A stretch of 64,000 bases of DNA from Roseibium album (GTDB lineage: Bacteria; Pseudomonadota; Alphaproteobacteria; Rhizobiales; Stappiaceae). Under the pieces are notes generated by a model. That model was not told the origin of the DNA, searched no databases, and worked only from the letters and a program-made list of their open reading frames with translations. The first letter of the stretch is position 1, and each line of letters opens with the position of its first letter. Positions 26,602 to 34,422 of this stretch are shown one piece after another. Made by a program: the position numbers and the translations under genes. The DNA is taken from assembly GCA_001404055.1 (NCBI GenBank), contig CXTY01000014.1, forward strand, positions 248,001 through 312,000, given 5' to 3'.

Positions 26602-27249
26602 TCAGACTTCGTCAACATCAACGATCCATGTTTCTTTCAACGCGTCCGCTTCCCACGCCTGCCAGCCATCAGTTGCCTTCATTGCGTCCGTGTAGCGGGC
26701 AACCACTGGATCGTCTGAAAGCCCGAATGTTGCGAAACGGCTTACCACCGGCGCAAACATTGCGTCGGCAATTGTAAACGTACCAAACAGGAACGGGCCA
26801 CGTGAGGCTTCAAGACACTCAGTCCAAATGTCGACAACGCGCGCAACATCCGCCTTGACGGCTTCATCCTGCGCAATTTTTTCGACTGGACGGCGCATAT
26901 TCATGGGGCATGCGGTGCGAAGCGCGGGGAAACCGGAGTGCATCTCGGCGGATACAGATCGAGCCCTGGCGCGCGTTGAGCGATCTTCCGGCCATAAGCC
27001 TTTGTCTGGAAAACAATCAGCGAGATACTCCAAAATGGCGAGACTGTCCCAAACCGTCAGGTCGCCGTCTCTCAACACAGGAACTTTCATACTGGGAGAG
27101 AATTCGCGAAATTCCGGGTTACCGTTTTCGAAGTCGAACGGGACCAGGGTCTCCTTGAACGTGATGCCCTTTTGTTTCAGTGCAATCCAGGGCCTGAACG
27201 ACCAGGATGAATAGTTCTTGTTGCCGATAAATAGTTCGAGGGCTGCCAT
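26602..27249 (-). CDS. Glutathione S-transferase family protein
   Basis: A 215-residue cytosolic GST: N-terminal thioredoxin-like domain with the probable catalytic serine in NKNYSSWSFRPWIAL, the cis-proline strand KVPVLRDGDLTVWDSLAI, and an all-helical C-terminal domain with the N-capping motif FTIADAMFAPVVSRF. Serine as activating residue fits the theta/zeta-like bacterial classes. It is convergent with the LysR gene and 12 bp from it. Substrate unknown; detoxification of electrophiles is the general role. Confidence 0.93.
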   Translation of the reverse strand: MAALELFIGNKNYSSWSFRPWIALKQKGITFKETLVPFDFENGNPEFREFSPSMKVPVLRDGDLTVWDSLAILEYLADCFPDKGLWPEDRSTRARARSVSAEMHSGFPALRTACPMNMRRPVEKIAQDEAVKADVARVVDIWTECLEASRGPFLFGTFTIADAMFAPVVSRFATFGLSDDPVVARYTDAMKATDGWQAWEADALKETWIVDVDEV

Positions 27250-27781
27250 TTTGGGCTCCAGTTAGCACCGGATGATCGGTGAAGATAATCCTTACCGCGG
27301 GATAGGTGATCGACTAATAGATCTTCAGCCGGTCAGCTTCAAATTCAATAAAATCATGGTTTTCATGAATGTTTTTGATCTCTTATGGCTCAGCACACGC
27401 CAGCGATTTAAATAACTCAGAGAATTCACCTCGAGATCGGAAAAATGAACCGCATGTTACAAATGACTTTGTAGGCCCGACGTTCAATTGTTGATGAAAC
27501 ATATTGCCCATTATGTTCAGCCACCATGCACTTTCTCTCAATTTTCATCGCAATACGATTTTTCCGCTTCACAGCAAAAAACCTCAAAAATGCGCTTGGT
27601 TTCCGGCACATTGAGACACCCTCCCTTACGGAACTTGCAAAAAAGAGGAAAAATTCCGCGTGTCACTGAGATTTTTTTGATGGAATGCTTGAAATTTGGG
27701 TCGAAGTGTATGGAATAGGGCGCTGGGCAAGACGGCGGGAGAAACCGCCTGCGCCACAAACAAATATTAGGGGAAGATAAT
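27250..27781. other. Long intergenic region upstream of the ABC transporter, with a leader hairpin
   Basis: About 530 bp with no convincing gene; it is AT-rich with short unrelated open frames. Near its end a composite stem, GGCGC (27719-27723) and GGCGG (27734-27738) pairing with CCGCC (27745-27749) and GCGCC (27751-27755), lies about 27 nt before the binding-protein ATG. It could be an mRNA-stabilising or regulatory leader structure. I see no aptamer that I recognise. Confidence 0.4.
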
Positions 27782-28558
27782 ATGCGTGTATTGCGTATGG
27801 CTGCGGCCGCTGTAGCAATTTTGGCTGTTGTAGGTGGTGCTGAAGCGAAAGACTGGTCCAAGGTACGTATCGGCACCGAAGGCGCTTACCCTCCGTTCAA
27901 CTCCCTGACAGCTGATGGCCAGTTGATTGGTTTTGACGTCGACATCGCAAAAGCACTTTGCGAAGAGATGAAGGTCGAGTGCGAATTCGTAACTTCCGAT
28001 TGGGACGGCATTATTCCTGGCCTTCAGGCTGGAAAGTTCGATGCGATCATCGCATCCATGTCAATCACCGAAGAGCGGAAGCAAAAGGTCGATTTCACCA
28101 ACAAATACTACAACACCCCTCCGGCAATCGCCGTACCGAAGGATTCCAAAATCGCGGGCACTTCCGATGCAGATCTGAAGGGTATTGCGCTGGGCGCCCA
28201 GTCTTCCACAACACACTCCAACTACGCTGAAGAAAAGCTTCCTTCTGCTGATTTGAAGCTGTATCCGACACCGGACGAGTACAAACTGGACATCGCCAAT
28301 GGCCGTATCGATGCGGTGGTCGACGATGTTGTCGTGCTTTCCGATTGGCTGGCAACGGACGATGGTGCTTGCTGCAAGATCCTCGGCACACTCACCCCGG
28401 ACCTGGTTATCAACGGTGAAGGCGCAGGCATCGCAATCCGCAAGGAAGACGGTGAGCTGAAAGACATGATGAACGAAGCGCTTGCTGCTATCCTGGCGAA
28501 CGGAAAGTACAAGGAAATCAACGACAAATACTTCACGTTCGACGTATACGGCGGTTGA
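27782..28558 (+). CDS. Polar amino-acid ABC transporter, periplasmic binding protein
   Basis: A 258-residue type II periplasmic binding protein of the lysine/arginine/ornithine/octopine group. It has a signal peptide ending AEA-KDW and the typical IGTEGAYPPFNSLTADGQLIGFDVDIAKALC start, SDWDGIIPGLQAGKFDAIIASMSIT, and GVGAQ-like GAQSSTTHSNYAEE. An extra cysteine pair (DDGACCK) is present near residue 200, as seen in OccT/NocT-like proteins. AGGGGAAG precedes the ATG. It is followed by a strong hairpin and two permease genes, with no ATPase gene. Likely ligand: a basic or opine-like amino acid (inference from family). Confidence 0.93.
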   Translation: MRVLRMAAAAVAILAVVGGAEAKDWSKVRIGTEGAYPPFNSLTADGQLIGFDVDIAKALCEEMKVECEFVTSDWDGIIPGLQAGKFDAIIASMSITEERKQKVDFTNKYYNTPPAIAVPKDSKIAGTSDADLKGIALGAQSSTTHSNYAEEKLPSADLKLYPTPDEYKLDIANGRIDAVVDDVVVLSDWLATDDGACCKILGTLTPDLVINGEGAGIAIRKEDGELKDMMNEALAAILANGKYKEINDKYFTFDVYGG

Positions 28559-28581
28559 TTTGAACACCTGATGAAAATTCG

Positions 28582-28610
28582 AAGCGCAGCGCGTTTTTCG
28601 CGCTGCGCTT
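28582..28610 (+). terminator. Intercistronic terminator/attenuator after the binding-protein gene
   Basis: AAGCGCAGCGCG-TTTTT-CGCGCTGCGCTT is a perfect 12-bp stem followed by TGTTG. Placed between binding protein and permeases, it probably lowers permease expression relative to the abundant binding protein. Confidence 0.78.
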
Positions 28611-28689
28611 TGTTGTAAGGTGATTGCCTTGCACTGGTCGATGGGGTGGCCAGTAAAACAAACAAAAAAGCAGAAAGAAGCGCCAGCTT

Positions 28690-29403
28690 ATGAATGAAGC
28701 TTTGACGCTGTTGTCATTTGGGGACCAGGGCTGGGGTGATACCATTGCGAGAGGTGTACTGGTTACAGTCACCCTTGCTTTAGCGACATTGCCATTTGGA
28801 TTGGTCATTGGCTTTGTAATCGCGCTCGCAAAGAACTCTTCTGAGCCCAGCCTTAAACTGGCTGCCAACATCTACACGACAATTTTTCGCGGGCTTCCCG
28901 AGCTTCTCACCTTGTTTCTTGTCTATTTTGGCGTACAGATCGGTTTGAACGAGCTGGTAAAGCTGGCTGGATATGACATCTATTTCGAGGTCAATTCCTT
29001 TGTTGCAGGTATGGTTGCCCTTTCGTTGGTTTTTTCCTCTTTTGCCTCTGAAGCTTTCCTTTCAGCGTTCAGAGGTATTCCTCACGGGCAATTCGAGGGC
29101 GGATACGCACTCGGCCTTTCTCGCTTTCAGACAATGTTACTGGTCATTCTGCCGCAATTGATACGGCTTGCGTTACCGGCACTCGGGAACCTGTGGCTCA
29201 TCCTGCTTAAAGAAACAGCGCTGGTTTCGATTATCGGCCTGGAAGACACGCTGCGAGAATCGAGCATTGCTGCTCGTGTAACAAAGGAACCGTTCCTGTT
29301 CTTTGGCATTGCCTGTCTAATTTACCTGGTCCTGGCCATTATCTCCTCCTCCGGGCTAGCCAGAATTGAACGCTGGTCCAAACGCGGAGAGGTGCGCAGA
29401 TGA
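28690..29403 (+). CDS. Amino-acid ABC transporter permease (HisQ/OccQ-like)
   Basis: A 237-residue membrane subunit with about five hydrophobic segments. The ATPase-contacting EAA loop is EGGYALGLSRFQTMLLVILPQ-like (about residues 138-158), and LRLALPALGNLWLILLKETALVSIIGLEDTL follows, as in HisQ-type permeases. It overlaps the next permease by 4 bp (ATGA). Together they form the heterodimeric channel of a polar amino-acid uptake system. Confidence 0.94.
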   Translation: MNEALTLLSFGDQGWGDTIARGVLVTVTLALATLPFGLVIGFVIALAKNSSEPSLKLAANIYTTIFRGLPELLTLFLVYFGVQIGLNELVKLAGYDIYFEVNSFVAGMVALSLVFSSFASEAFLSAFRGIPHGQFEGGYALGLSRFQTMLLVILPQLIRLALPALGNLWLILLKETALVSIIGLEDTLRESSIAARVTKEPFLFFGIACLIYLVLAIISSSGLARIERWSKRGEVRR

Positions 29404-30311
29404 TTGCTCCGAACCCGCGGACCGGTTTGAAACCTCCTCCGTTAGCCAAGCGACCATGGACAGCTACCAAGATCACAGGTCATGTCCTTATGGCCTTTTG
29501 GGCTATTTCCGGCGTGTATCTGCTGACCTATCTGCTCGGCAACCTGGAAAAACCCATTCTCGAACTCGCTCTTCCCTTTTTGAGTGGAGAGTGGGAAGTC
29601 TATGCAAGCGATCGCATTGCGACCCATAAATTCGACAGTTTTCTGGGACGTTACGGTGACAAGTATATCAGCGGATTTCTTGTCACTTTGAAGATCGTAG
29701 GGCTGTCACTGCTTTTTGGCGCAGCGCTTTCCATACCGATCGCAGCTGCGCGCTCTTCCAAGTGGAAGATCCTTTCAAGGCCCGCCTATGCCTACGTCTA
29801 CTTCTTCCGGGGCACACCCCTTCTGGCCCAGACTTTCCTGATCTACTACGGCTTTGGCTCCTTCAGACCAGAGTTGCAGTCTATCGGTCTCTGGTGGTTT
29901 TTCAGAGACGCATTCTACTGCATCATCTTTGCTTTCTCGCTGAACACCTCAGCGTATCAGGCCGAAATTCTAAGAGGAGCCGTGCAGAACATCTCCAGGG
30001 GCCAATGGGAAGGTGCCCAGGCACTTGGGCTTTCGAAACCGGTCACATTCTTCAAGATCATTCTGCCCCAGGCTCTCATGGTCGCCCTGAGGCCCTACGG
30101 CAATGAGATCATCTTGATGATCAAGGGATCCGCAATTGCCGCGATCATCACCATCTATGACCTCATGGGTGAAACGCGCAGGGCCTATTCGCGAACCTAT
30201 GATTTTCAAGCCTACATCTGGGCAGCTGTCATCTATCTGATGATTGTTGAAACGCTGCGCCGCGTCTGGGACCGGATAGAAGCGCGATTGACCCGCCATC
30301 TGATACGGTGA
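29400..30311 (+). CDS. Amino-acid ABC transporter permease (HisM/OccM-like)
   Basis: A 303-residue permease, longer than E. coli HisM (about 240) because of an N-terminal cytoplasmic and hydrophobic extension (residues 1-75) before the core domain. The core shows SRPAYAYVYFFRGTPLLAQTFLIYYG, the EAA loop EGAQALGLSKPVTFFKIILPQ-type and IKGSAIAAIITIYDLMGETRRAYSRTYD. It overlaps the HisQ-like gene by 4 bp. No ATP-binding subunit follows, so the transporter must borrow one encoded elsewhere. Confidence 0.93.
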   Translation: MIAPNPRTGLKPPPLAKRPWTATKITGHVLMAFWAISGVYLLTYLLGNLEKPILELALPFLSGEWEVYASDRIATHKFDSFLGRYGDKYISGFLVTLKIVGLSLLFGAALSIPIAAARSSKWKILSRPAYAYVYFFRGTPLLAQTFLIYYGFGSFRPELQSIGLWWFFRDAFYCIIFAFSLNTSAYQAEILRGAVQNISRGQWEGAQALGLSKPVTFFKIILPQALMVALRPYGNEIILMIKGSAIAAIITIYDLMGETRRAYSRTYDFQAYIWAAVIYLMIVETLRRVWDRIEARLTRHLIR

Positions 30312-30363
30312 TTTTCTGCCGTCTCGTTTCCGTTACAGTCTCTCATTGATCGGATGAGTTGCC

Positions 30364-31530
30364 ATGTCCAATGAACCGTACAAACCGTCGGGTCTTCACG
30401 TTGATAGCCTGCTTGCGCATGCAGGAGGAGGTTCGGATCCAACAACAGGAGCCGTCGTTCCTCCGATACAGACGGCAACGACCTTTGTGCGGGACGAAGA
30501 CTATGAACTGATCAATCCCGGTCATCTTTACAGCCGCGACGACAATGCCCTGTTCCATAAAACCGAGAGACTTCTGGCCTCCCTGGAAGAAGGCGCTGAC
30601 AGCCGCCTTTTCGCGTCCGGTATGGCTGCTGTTGCCGCTGTTGTGCGGATCGTCAAGCCAGGTGGCACCATTCTGGCGCAATCTGGTATTTACTGGGGAA
30701 CAACGATCTTTCTGCGTAAACACTGTGCCCGCAACAACATCGCCCTTGTCGAGGCAGACGCCAGCGAGCTACAGGCATTTCAGGATGAAATCTCGGTTAC
30801 ACAACCGGATCTGGTCTGGCTTGAAGTGCCAAGCAATCCCTATTTGAAACTTGCGGATATTCCGAGTATTTCCGCCCGATGCAAACAGGCAGGGGCGCTC
30901 CTCGCGGTTGACGCGACTGCCGCAACCCCCTTGATCATGAAACCATTGACCATGGGTGCTGATCTGGTCATGCACTCTGCCACCAAGGCATTGAATGGAC
31001 ATTCGGATTTGCTGGGCGGTGTTGTTACAACCAAAGATGCTTCAAACGAAGCCTGGGCGTTTATATGTGAAGAGCGAAAAAATGCTGGAGCGGTGCTCGG
31101 GTCATTTGAAACCTGGCTTCTGCTTCGGGGGCTCAGAACACTTTCCCTGCGTTTGGAGCGCATGAACAGCAACGCCCTCGCTGTTGCCAACTTTCTTGAA
31201 CGCCACCCTAAAATCGAAGCGGTTCTTTATCCCGGGATCGCCAGCCACCCTCAGCACGAGCTTGCCAAGTCGCTCATGACGGGCGGGTTCGGCTATCTGA
31301 TGTCCATTCTGGTCAAAGGCGGTAAAACCAAAGCACTGAAAATTACAGGGGCTCTTGATGTTTTTCAGCGCGCGACTTCCCTTGGCGGAACGGAAAGCCT
31401 TGTAGAGCACAGATACACGATCGAAGGTGAAACCTCAGGCATACCGGTGGATCTTCTCCGTCTTTCCATCGGCATCGAACACGGTGAAGACCTTATTGCG
31501 GACCTCGATCAGGCCCTTGCGTCGGGTTAA
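30364..31530 (+). CDS. Trans-sulfuration-type PLP enzyme (cystathionine beta-lyase-like)
   Basis: A 388-residue fold-type I PLP enzyme of the Cys/Met metabolism family. The start GLHVDSLLAHAGGGSDPTTGAVVPPIQTATTF, YSRDDN, the GMAAVAAVV cofactor-phosphate region and the PLP-lysine motif SATKALNGHSDLLGGVV are all present, ending SLGGTESLVEHR-type and LLRLSIGIEHGEDL. The family covers cystathionine beta-lyase, gamma-lyase, gamma-synthase and related C-S lyases; sequence alone does not separate them here. It lies 52 bp after the amino-acid permeases and may be co-transcribed, suggesting that the imported substrate is degraded by this enzyme. Confidence 0.9.
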   Translation: MSNEPYKPSGLHVDSLLAHAGGGSDPTTGAVVPPIQTATTFVRDEDYELINPGHLYSRDDNALFHKTERLLASLEEGADSRLFASGMAAVAAVVRIVKPGGTILAQSGIYWGTTIFLRKHCARNNIALVEADASELQAFQDEISVTQPDLVWLEVPSNPYLKLADIPSISARCKQAGALLAVDATAATPLIMKPLTMGADLVMHSATKALNGHSDLLGGVVTTKDASNEAWAFICEERKNAGAVLGSFETWLLLRGLRTLSLRLERMNSNALAVANFLERHPKIEAVLYPGIASHPQHELAKSLMTGGFGYLMSILVKGGKTKALKITGALDVFQRATSLGGTESLVEHRYTIEGETSGIPVDLLRLSIGIEHGEDLIADLDQALASG

Positions 31531-31548
31531 AGACACCGCTGCGTCTCG

Positions 31549-32439
31549 TTAGCTGACGGTTTGCTCTTCTTTCATTTCGCGCAGCCACTTGATAAATGCT
31601 TTGAGCGGCGGGCGTTTGATCCCTGGGCGTGTCACCAGGTGATAGCCGGCGCCTGTGTAAATGCCATCTTCAAAGAGTACCTGCAGGTTTCCAGCGGCAA
31701 TATCCGCTTCGATGAATACCTTTGCCGTTGCAGAAATACCCTCTCCTCGCCGCAGGCCCTCGAGCACCATGTAGCCCGGCAGGTGGGTTATGTTCAGTTT
31801 GCCAGTTGGAACGACCCCCTGGCTTTCAAGCCAGATGGTGAGTTCGTTTGTGCCGTATTCCTGGAGCCATGGATAATCGAGAATATCGCCAGGTTTAGTG
31901 ACTTTTCGATCACCGATCAGACTGCTTGCACCAACAACAACGAAGTTGGTGGCAACAAAAAGCTCTGACTCAAGTTTCGGCCAATTCCCTTTTCCAAAAC
32001 GGATTGCAAGATCCACACCTCCGGGCTTCAGCTCTACAACGTCGGCGGCCGGATTGAGCATCAACTCAATCTCCGGGTGTTTGTGCCGGAAATCGTTGAT
32101 CCGTGGCATGAGCCAGCTGACAGCAAAAGATGGTGTCATGGTGATGTTTAGGGGTCTGACAACGTCGTCCTGTCGCAATTCCTCCACGGTCTCAAGGATC
32201 GTCTCAAATCCCTGGCTCAGTCCATTGTAGAGTTGCGCTCCTTCCGGTGTCAGCGCCACTCCTCTTCCCTCACGGGTGGCGAGTTGTCGACCGAGAAAGC
32301 TCTCCAGCGCCCTCACTTGCTGTGAGACTGCTGCATGGGTGACATTCAGCTCCCTGCCTGCACCGGAAAGGCTTTTATTTTCTGCAACAGCGACGAACGC
32401 CCTGAGGCTGCTGAGCGATGGTAACGACCTCCAGTCCAT
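31549..32439 (-). CDS. LysR family transcriptional regulator (GcvA-like)
   Basis: A 296-residue LysR protein of the GcvA-like group: LPSLSSLRAFVAVAENKSLSGAGRELNVTHAAVSQQVRALE, and an effector domain with NITMTPSFAVSWLMPRINDF, GVDLAIRFGKG and GLRRGEGISATAKVFIEADI. I place the start at ATG 32439 (AAGGTG upstream). The frame continues upstream to 32736, but that part has no LysR similarity and overlaps the divergent small gene. It is convergent with the PLP-enzyme gene, 18 bp apart. Confidence 0.9.
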   Translation of the reverse strand: MDWRSLPSLSSLRAFVAVAENKSLSGAGRELNVTHAAVSQQVRALESFLGRQLATREGRGVALTPEGAQLYNGLSQGFETILETVEELRQDDVVRPLNITMTPSFAVSWLMPRINDFRHKHPEIELMLNPAADVVELKPGGVDLAIRFGKGNWPKLESELFVATNFVVVGASSLIGDRKVTKPGDILDYPWLQEYGTNELTIWLESQGVVPTGKLNITHLPGYMVLEGLRRGEGISATAKVFIEADIAAGNLQVLFEDGIYTGAGYHLVTRPGIKRPPLKAFIKWLREMKEEQTVS

Positions 32440-32538
32440 ATGTAACTTCACCTTACAATTTGAAAATCTTCCTGACTGGTTTTTATCGCTAAGTATAGCC
32501 ATATTGCAATCAGACACACAAACAGAGGATGTTAGATC

Positions 32539-32679
32539 ATGTTGAACATATATGCACAGTCCTTCATGGAAGCCAGCCGTTTCACACCTCACACACGCCC
32601 TGGTCCAGAAGCCGAATCCACACTGGAAAAAAATTCCCCGAGCCGCTGGTTCCGGAGACTGGGCCGCAAAACACGCTGA
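32539..32679 (+). CDS. Small hypothetical protein, 46 residues
   Basis: A short frame, ATG 32539 to TGA 32679, divergent from the LysR gene and ending 66 bp before a strong terminator. The peptide begins MLNIYAQSFMEASRFTPH and ends with a basic RWFRRLGRKTR tail. AGAGGA lies upstream at a rather long distance (about 11 nt). Support: a promoter-side position opposite a regulator, its own terminator, and the composition of a small basic alphaproteobacterial protein. I cannot assign a family. Confidence 0.5.
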   Translation: MLNIYAQSFMEASRFTPHTRPGPEAESTLEKNSPSRWFRRLGRKTR

Positions 32680-32745
32680 TCGAAGAAGCGAAAGCCTGAC
32701 AGCCGTGAACAAATGCCCTAAAAACATGACGATCAATTTCTTTTA

Positions 32746-32771
32746 AAGGCCCGGTTTCATCACCGGGCCTT
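32746..32771 (+). terminator. Terminator after the small gene
   Basis: AAGGCCCGGT-TTCATC-ACCGGGCCTT is a perfect 10-bp stem followed by CTACTTC. The T-run is weak, but the upstream A-rich arm makes it bidirectional in form. It separates the small gene from the dehydrogenase gene, whose ATG is 22 bp further. Confidence 0.7.
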
Positions 32772-32793
32772 CTACTTCGAAGGGAACATCTTC

Positions 32794-33675
32794 ATGGCAA
32801 AGGTTGCATTCATCGGATTGGGCGTCATGGGATACCCAATGGCCGGATACCTGAAATCCAAAGGCGGCCACGACGTTACTGTTTACAACCGCACAACGGC
32901 CAAGGCTGAAAAATGGGCAGCTGAACACGCAGGAAATTTTGCCAAAACCCCAAAAGAGGCCGCAGAAGATTGCGACTTCGTCTTTGCCTGCGTCGGAAAC
33001 GATGACGACTTACGTTCGATCACGACCGGATCTGACGGCGCGTTCCACGGCCTGAAAGAAGGTGCGATTTTCATCGACAATACGACTGCGTCTGCCGAAG
33101 TGGCACGTGAGCTCCACGCGGCTGCCAAAGCAAAAGGATGCGGCTTCATAGATGCGCCGGTCTCCGGTGGCCAGGCTGGTGCAGAAAACGGCGCACTTAC
33201 CGTCATGTGTGGCGGCGACCAGAGTGATTTTGACAAGGCAAAGCCCGTCATCGAGTGCTTTTCCAAATTTGTCGGGCTGATGGGTGAAACCGGTGCAGGA
33301 CAGTTGACGAAGATGGTCAATCAGATCTGCATAGCGGGACTGGTACAGGGTCTTTCCGAAGCTATTCATTTCGCACAAAAAGCTGATCTGGATGTGGAGA
33401 AAGTCATCTCGGCTATCAGCGGCGGCGCTGCACAATCTTGGCAAATGGAAAACCGCTGGGAAACCATGAACCAGGGCAAATTCGATTACGGATTTGCGGT
33501 TGACTGGATGCGCAAGGACCTGGGCATCTGCCTGAAGACCGCCAACGATACCGGCGCCCGCCTGCCTGTCACTGCACTGGTCGATCAGTTTTATGCTGAA
33601 GTCCAGGCGATGGGTGGCAATCGTTGGGATACCTCCAGCCTGATTGCCCGCCTCGCTAACGCTGACAAGAAGTAG
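32794..33675 (+). CDS. Beta-hydroxyacid dehydrogenase family oxidoreductase
   Basis: A 293-residue NAD(P)-dependent enzyme of the 3-hydroxyisobutyrate/tartronate-semialdehyde reductase family. N-terminal Rossmann motif VAFIGLGVMGYPMAGYL, substrate-binding DAPVSGGQAGAENGALTVM, and the catalytic lysine in GAGQLTKMVNQICIAG. The C-terminal helical domain (KFDYGFAVDWMRKDLGICLK) is typical. NRT after beta-2 suggests NADP. Candidates are 3-hydroxyisobutyrate dehydrogenase or 2-hydroxy-3-oxopropionate reductase; mmsA, the usual valine-pathway partner, lies 28 kb away, so linkage does not decide. It is followed 12 bp later by the AlkD-like gene. Confidence 0.92.
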   Translation: MAKVAFIGLGVMGYPMAGYLKSKGGHDVTVYNRTTAKAEKWAAEHAGNFAKTPKEAAEDCDFVFACVGNDDDLRSITTGSDGAFHGLKEGAIFIDNTTASAEVARELHAAAKAKGCGFIDAPVSGGQAGAENGALTVMCGGDQSDFDKAKPVIECFSKFVGLMGETGAGQLTKMVNQICIAGLVQGLSEAIHFAQKADLDVEKVISAISGGAAQSWQMENRWETMNQGKFDYGFAVDWMRKDLGICLKTANDTGARLPVTALVDQFYAEVQAMGGNRWDTSSLIARLANADKK

Positions 33676-33687
33676 TCCGAAGCCCGG

Positions 33688-34389
33688 ATGAACGACGAAG
33701 CAACCAGCAGCTGGACTGTGGATACCGTTCTCGCCGAGTTGCGGTCTCAAGGGTCAGAAACAAATCGCGCCGGAATGGCGCGGTTTGGCATCGATGCATC
33801 ACGTGCCTTCGGTGTACCCATGTCCATATTGCGTCCACTTGCCCGACGGATCGGAAAGTCTCCAGACCTCGCACTTGGATTGTGGCCAACCGGTTTTCAC
33901 GAAGCACGATTGCTGGCAATTCTGCTCACGCCACCGAAGGCGATGACACCGGACCTGGCTGCAATGTGGTTGGCGGACATTCAGTCCTGGGACCTCTGCG
34001 ATCAACTCACAAACGTACTCGCCAGACGGAAAGAGTCGGGCCAGCAAGTGGCCGTTTTTGCTTTAGACGAAAGGGAATTTGTTAAGCGCGCAGGTTTTGC
34101 CCTGATCGCATGGCGCGCCGTCCACGCAAAGTCCTCTCCGGATGTTGAGTTCCTGGCATATTTTGATCTGATCCGGATTGCTTCGACTGACGAACGGAAT
34201 TTCGTCTGGAAAGCCGTTCACTGGGCATTACGGCAGATCGGCAAGCGCTCACCTACCTTGCACGGACCAGCCCTGTCGCTAGCACAGGATCTTTATATGT
34301 CGGACGACAAGACCGCCCGCAAAATCGGACGGGAGGCAGTCAAAGAGTTGTCGTCTGAGAAAGTCCTGTCCAGATTGGGTCTCAACTAG
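33688..34389 (+). CDS. DNA alkylation repair protein (AlkD-like HEAT repeat)
   Basis: A 233-residue all-helical protein of the AlkC/AlkD DNA glycosylase superfamily: TVLAELRSQGSETNRAGMARFGI, FGVPMSILRPLARRIGK, LWPTGFHEARLLAILL, and MWLADIQSWDLCDQLTNVLA, where the aspartate-containing WDLCDQ marks the region of the catalytic Asp in AlkD. These enzymes remove cationic alkylpurines such as 7-methylguanine. It starts 12 bp after the dehydrogenase and likely shares its transcript. Whether it is an active glycosylase or a diverged relative is not decided. Confidence 0.85.
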   Translation: MNDEATSSWTVDTVLAELRSQGSETNRAGMARFGIDASRAFGVPMSILRPLARRIGKSPDLALGLWPTGFHEARLLAILLTPPKAMTPDLAAMWLADIQSWDLCDQLTNVLARRKESGQQVAVFALDEREFVKRAGFALIAWRAVHAKSSPDVEFLAYFDLIRIASTDERNFVWKAVHWALRQIGKRSPTLHGPALSLAQDLYMSDDKTARKIGREAVKELSSEKVLSRLGLN

Positions 34390-34422
34390 ATCTCCTTTAC
34401 AGCATGGTCTGCAGGTCGCCCG

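Noticed and set aside
32440-32736. N-terminal extension of the GcvA-like LysR protein
   Set aside because: The extra 99 residues are not LysR-like, and the region holds a divergent small gene and promoter; the real start is ATG 32439.
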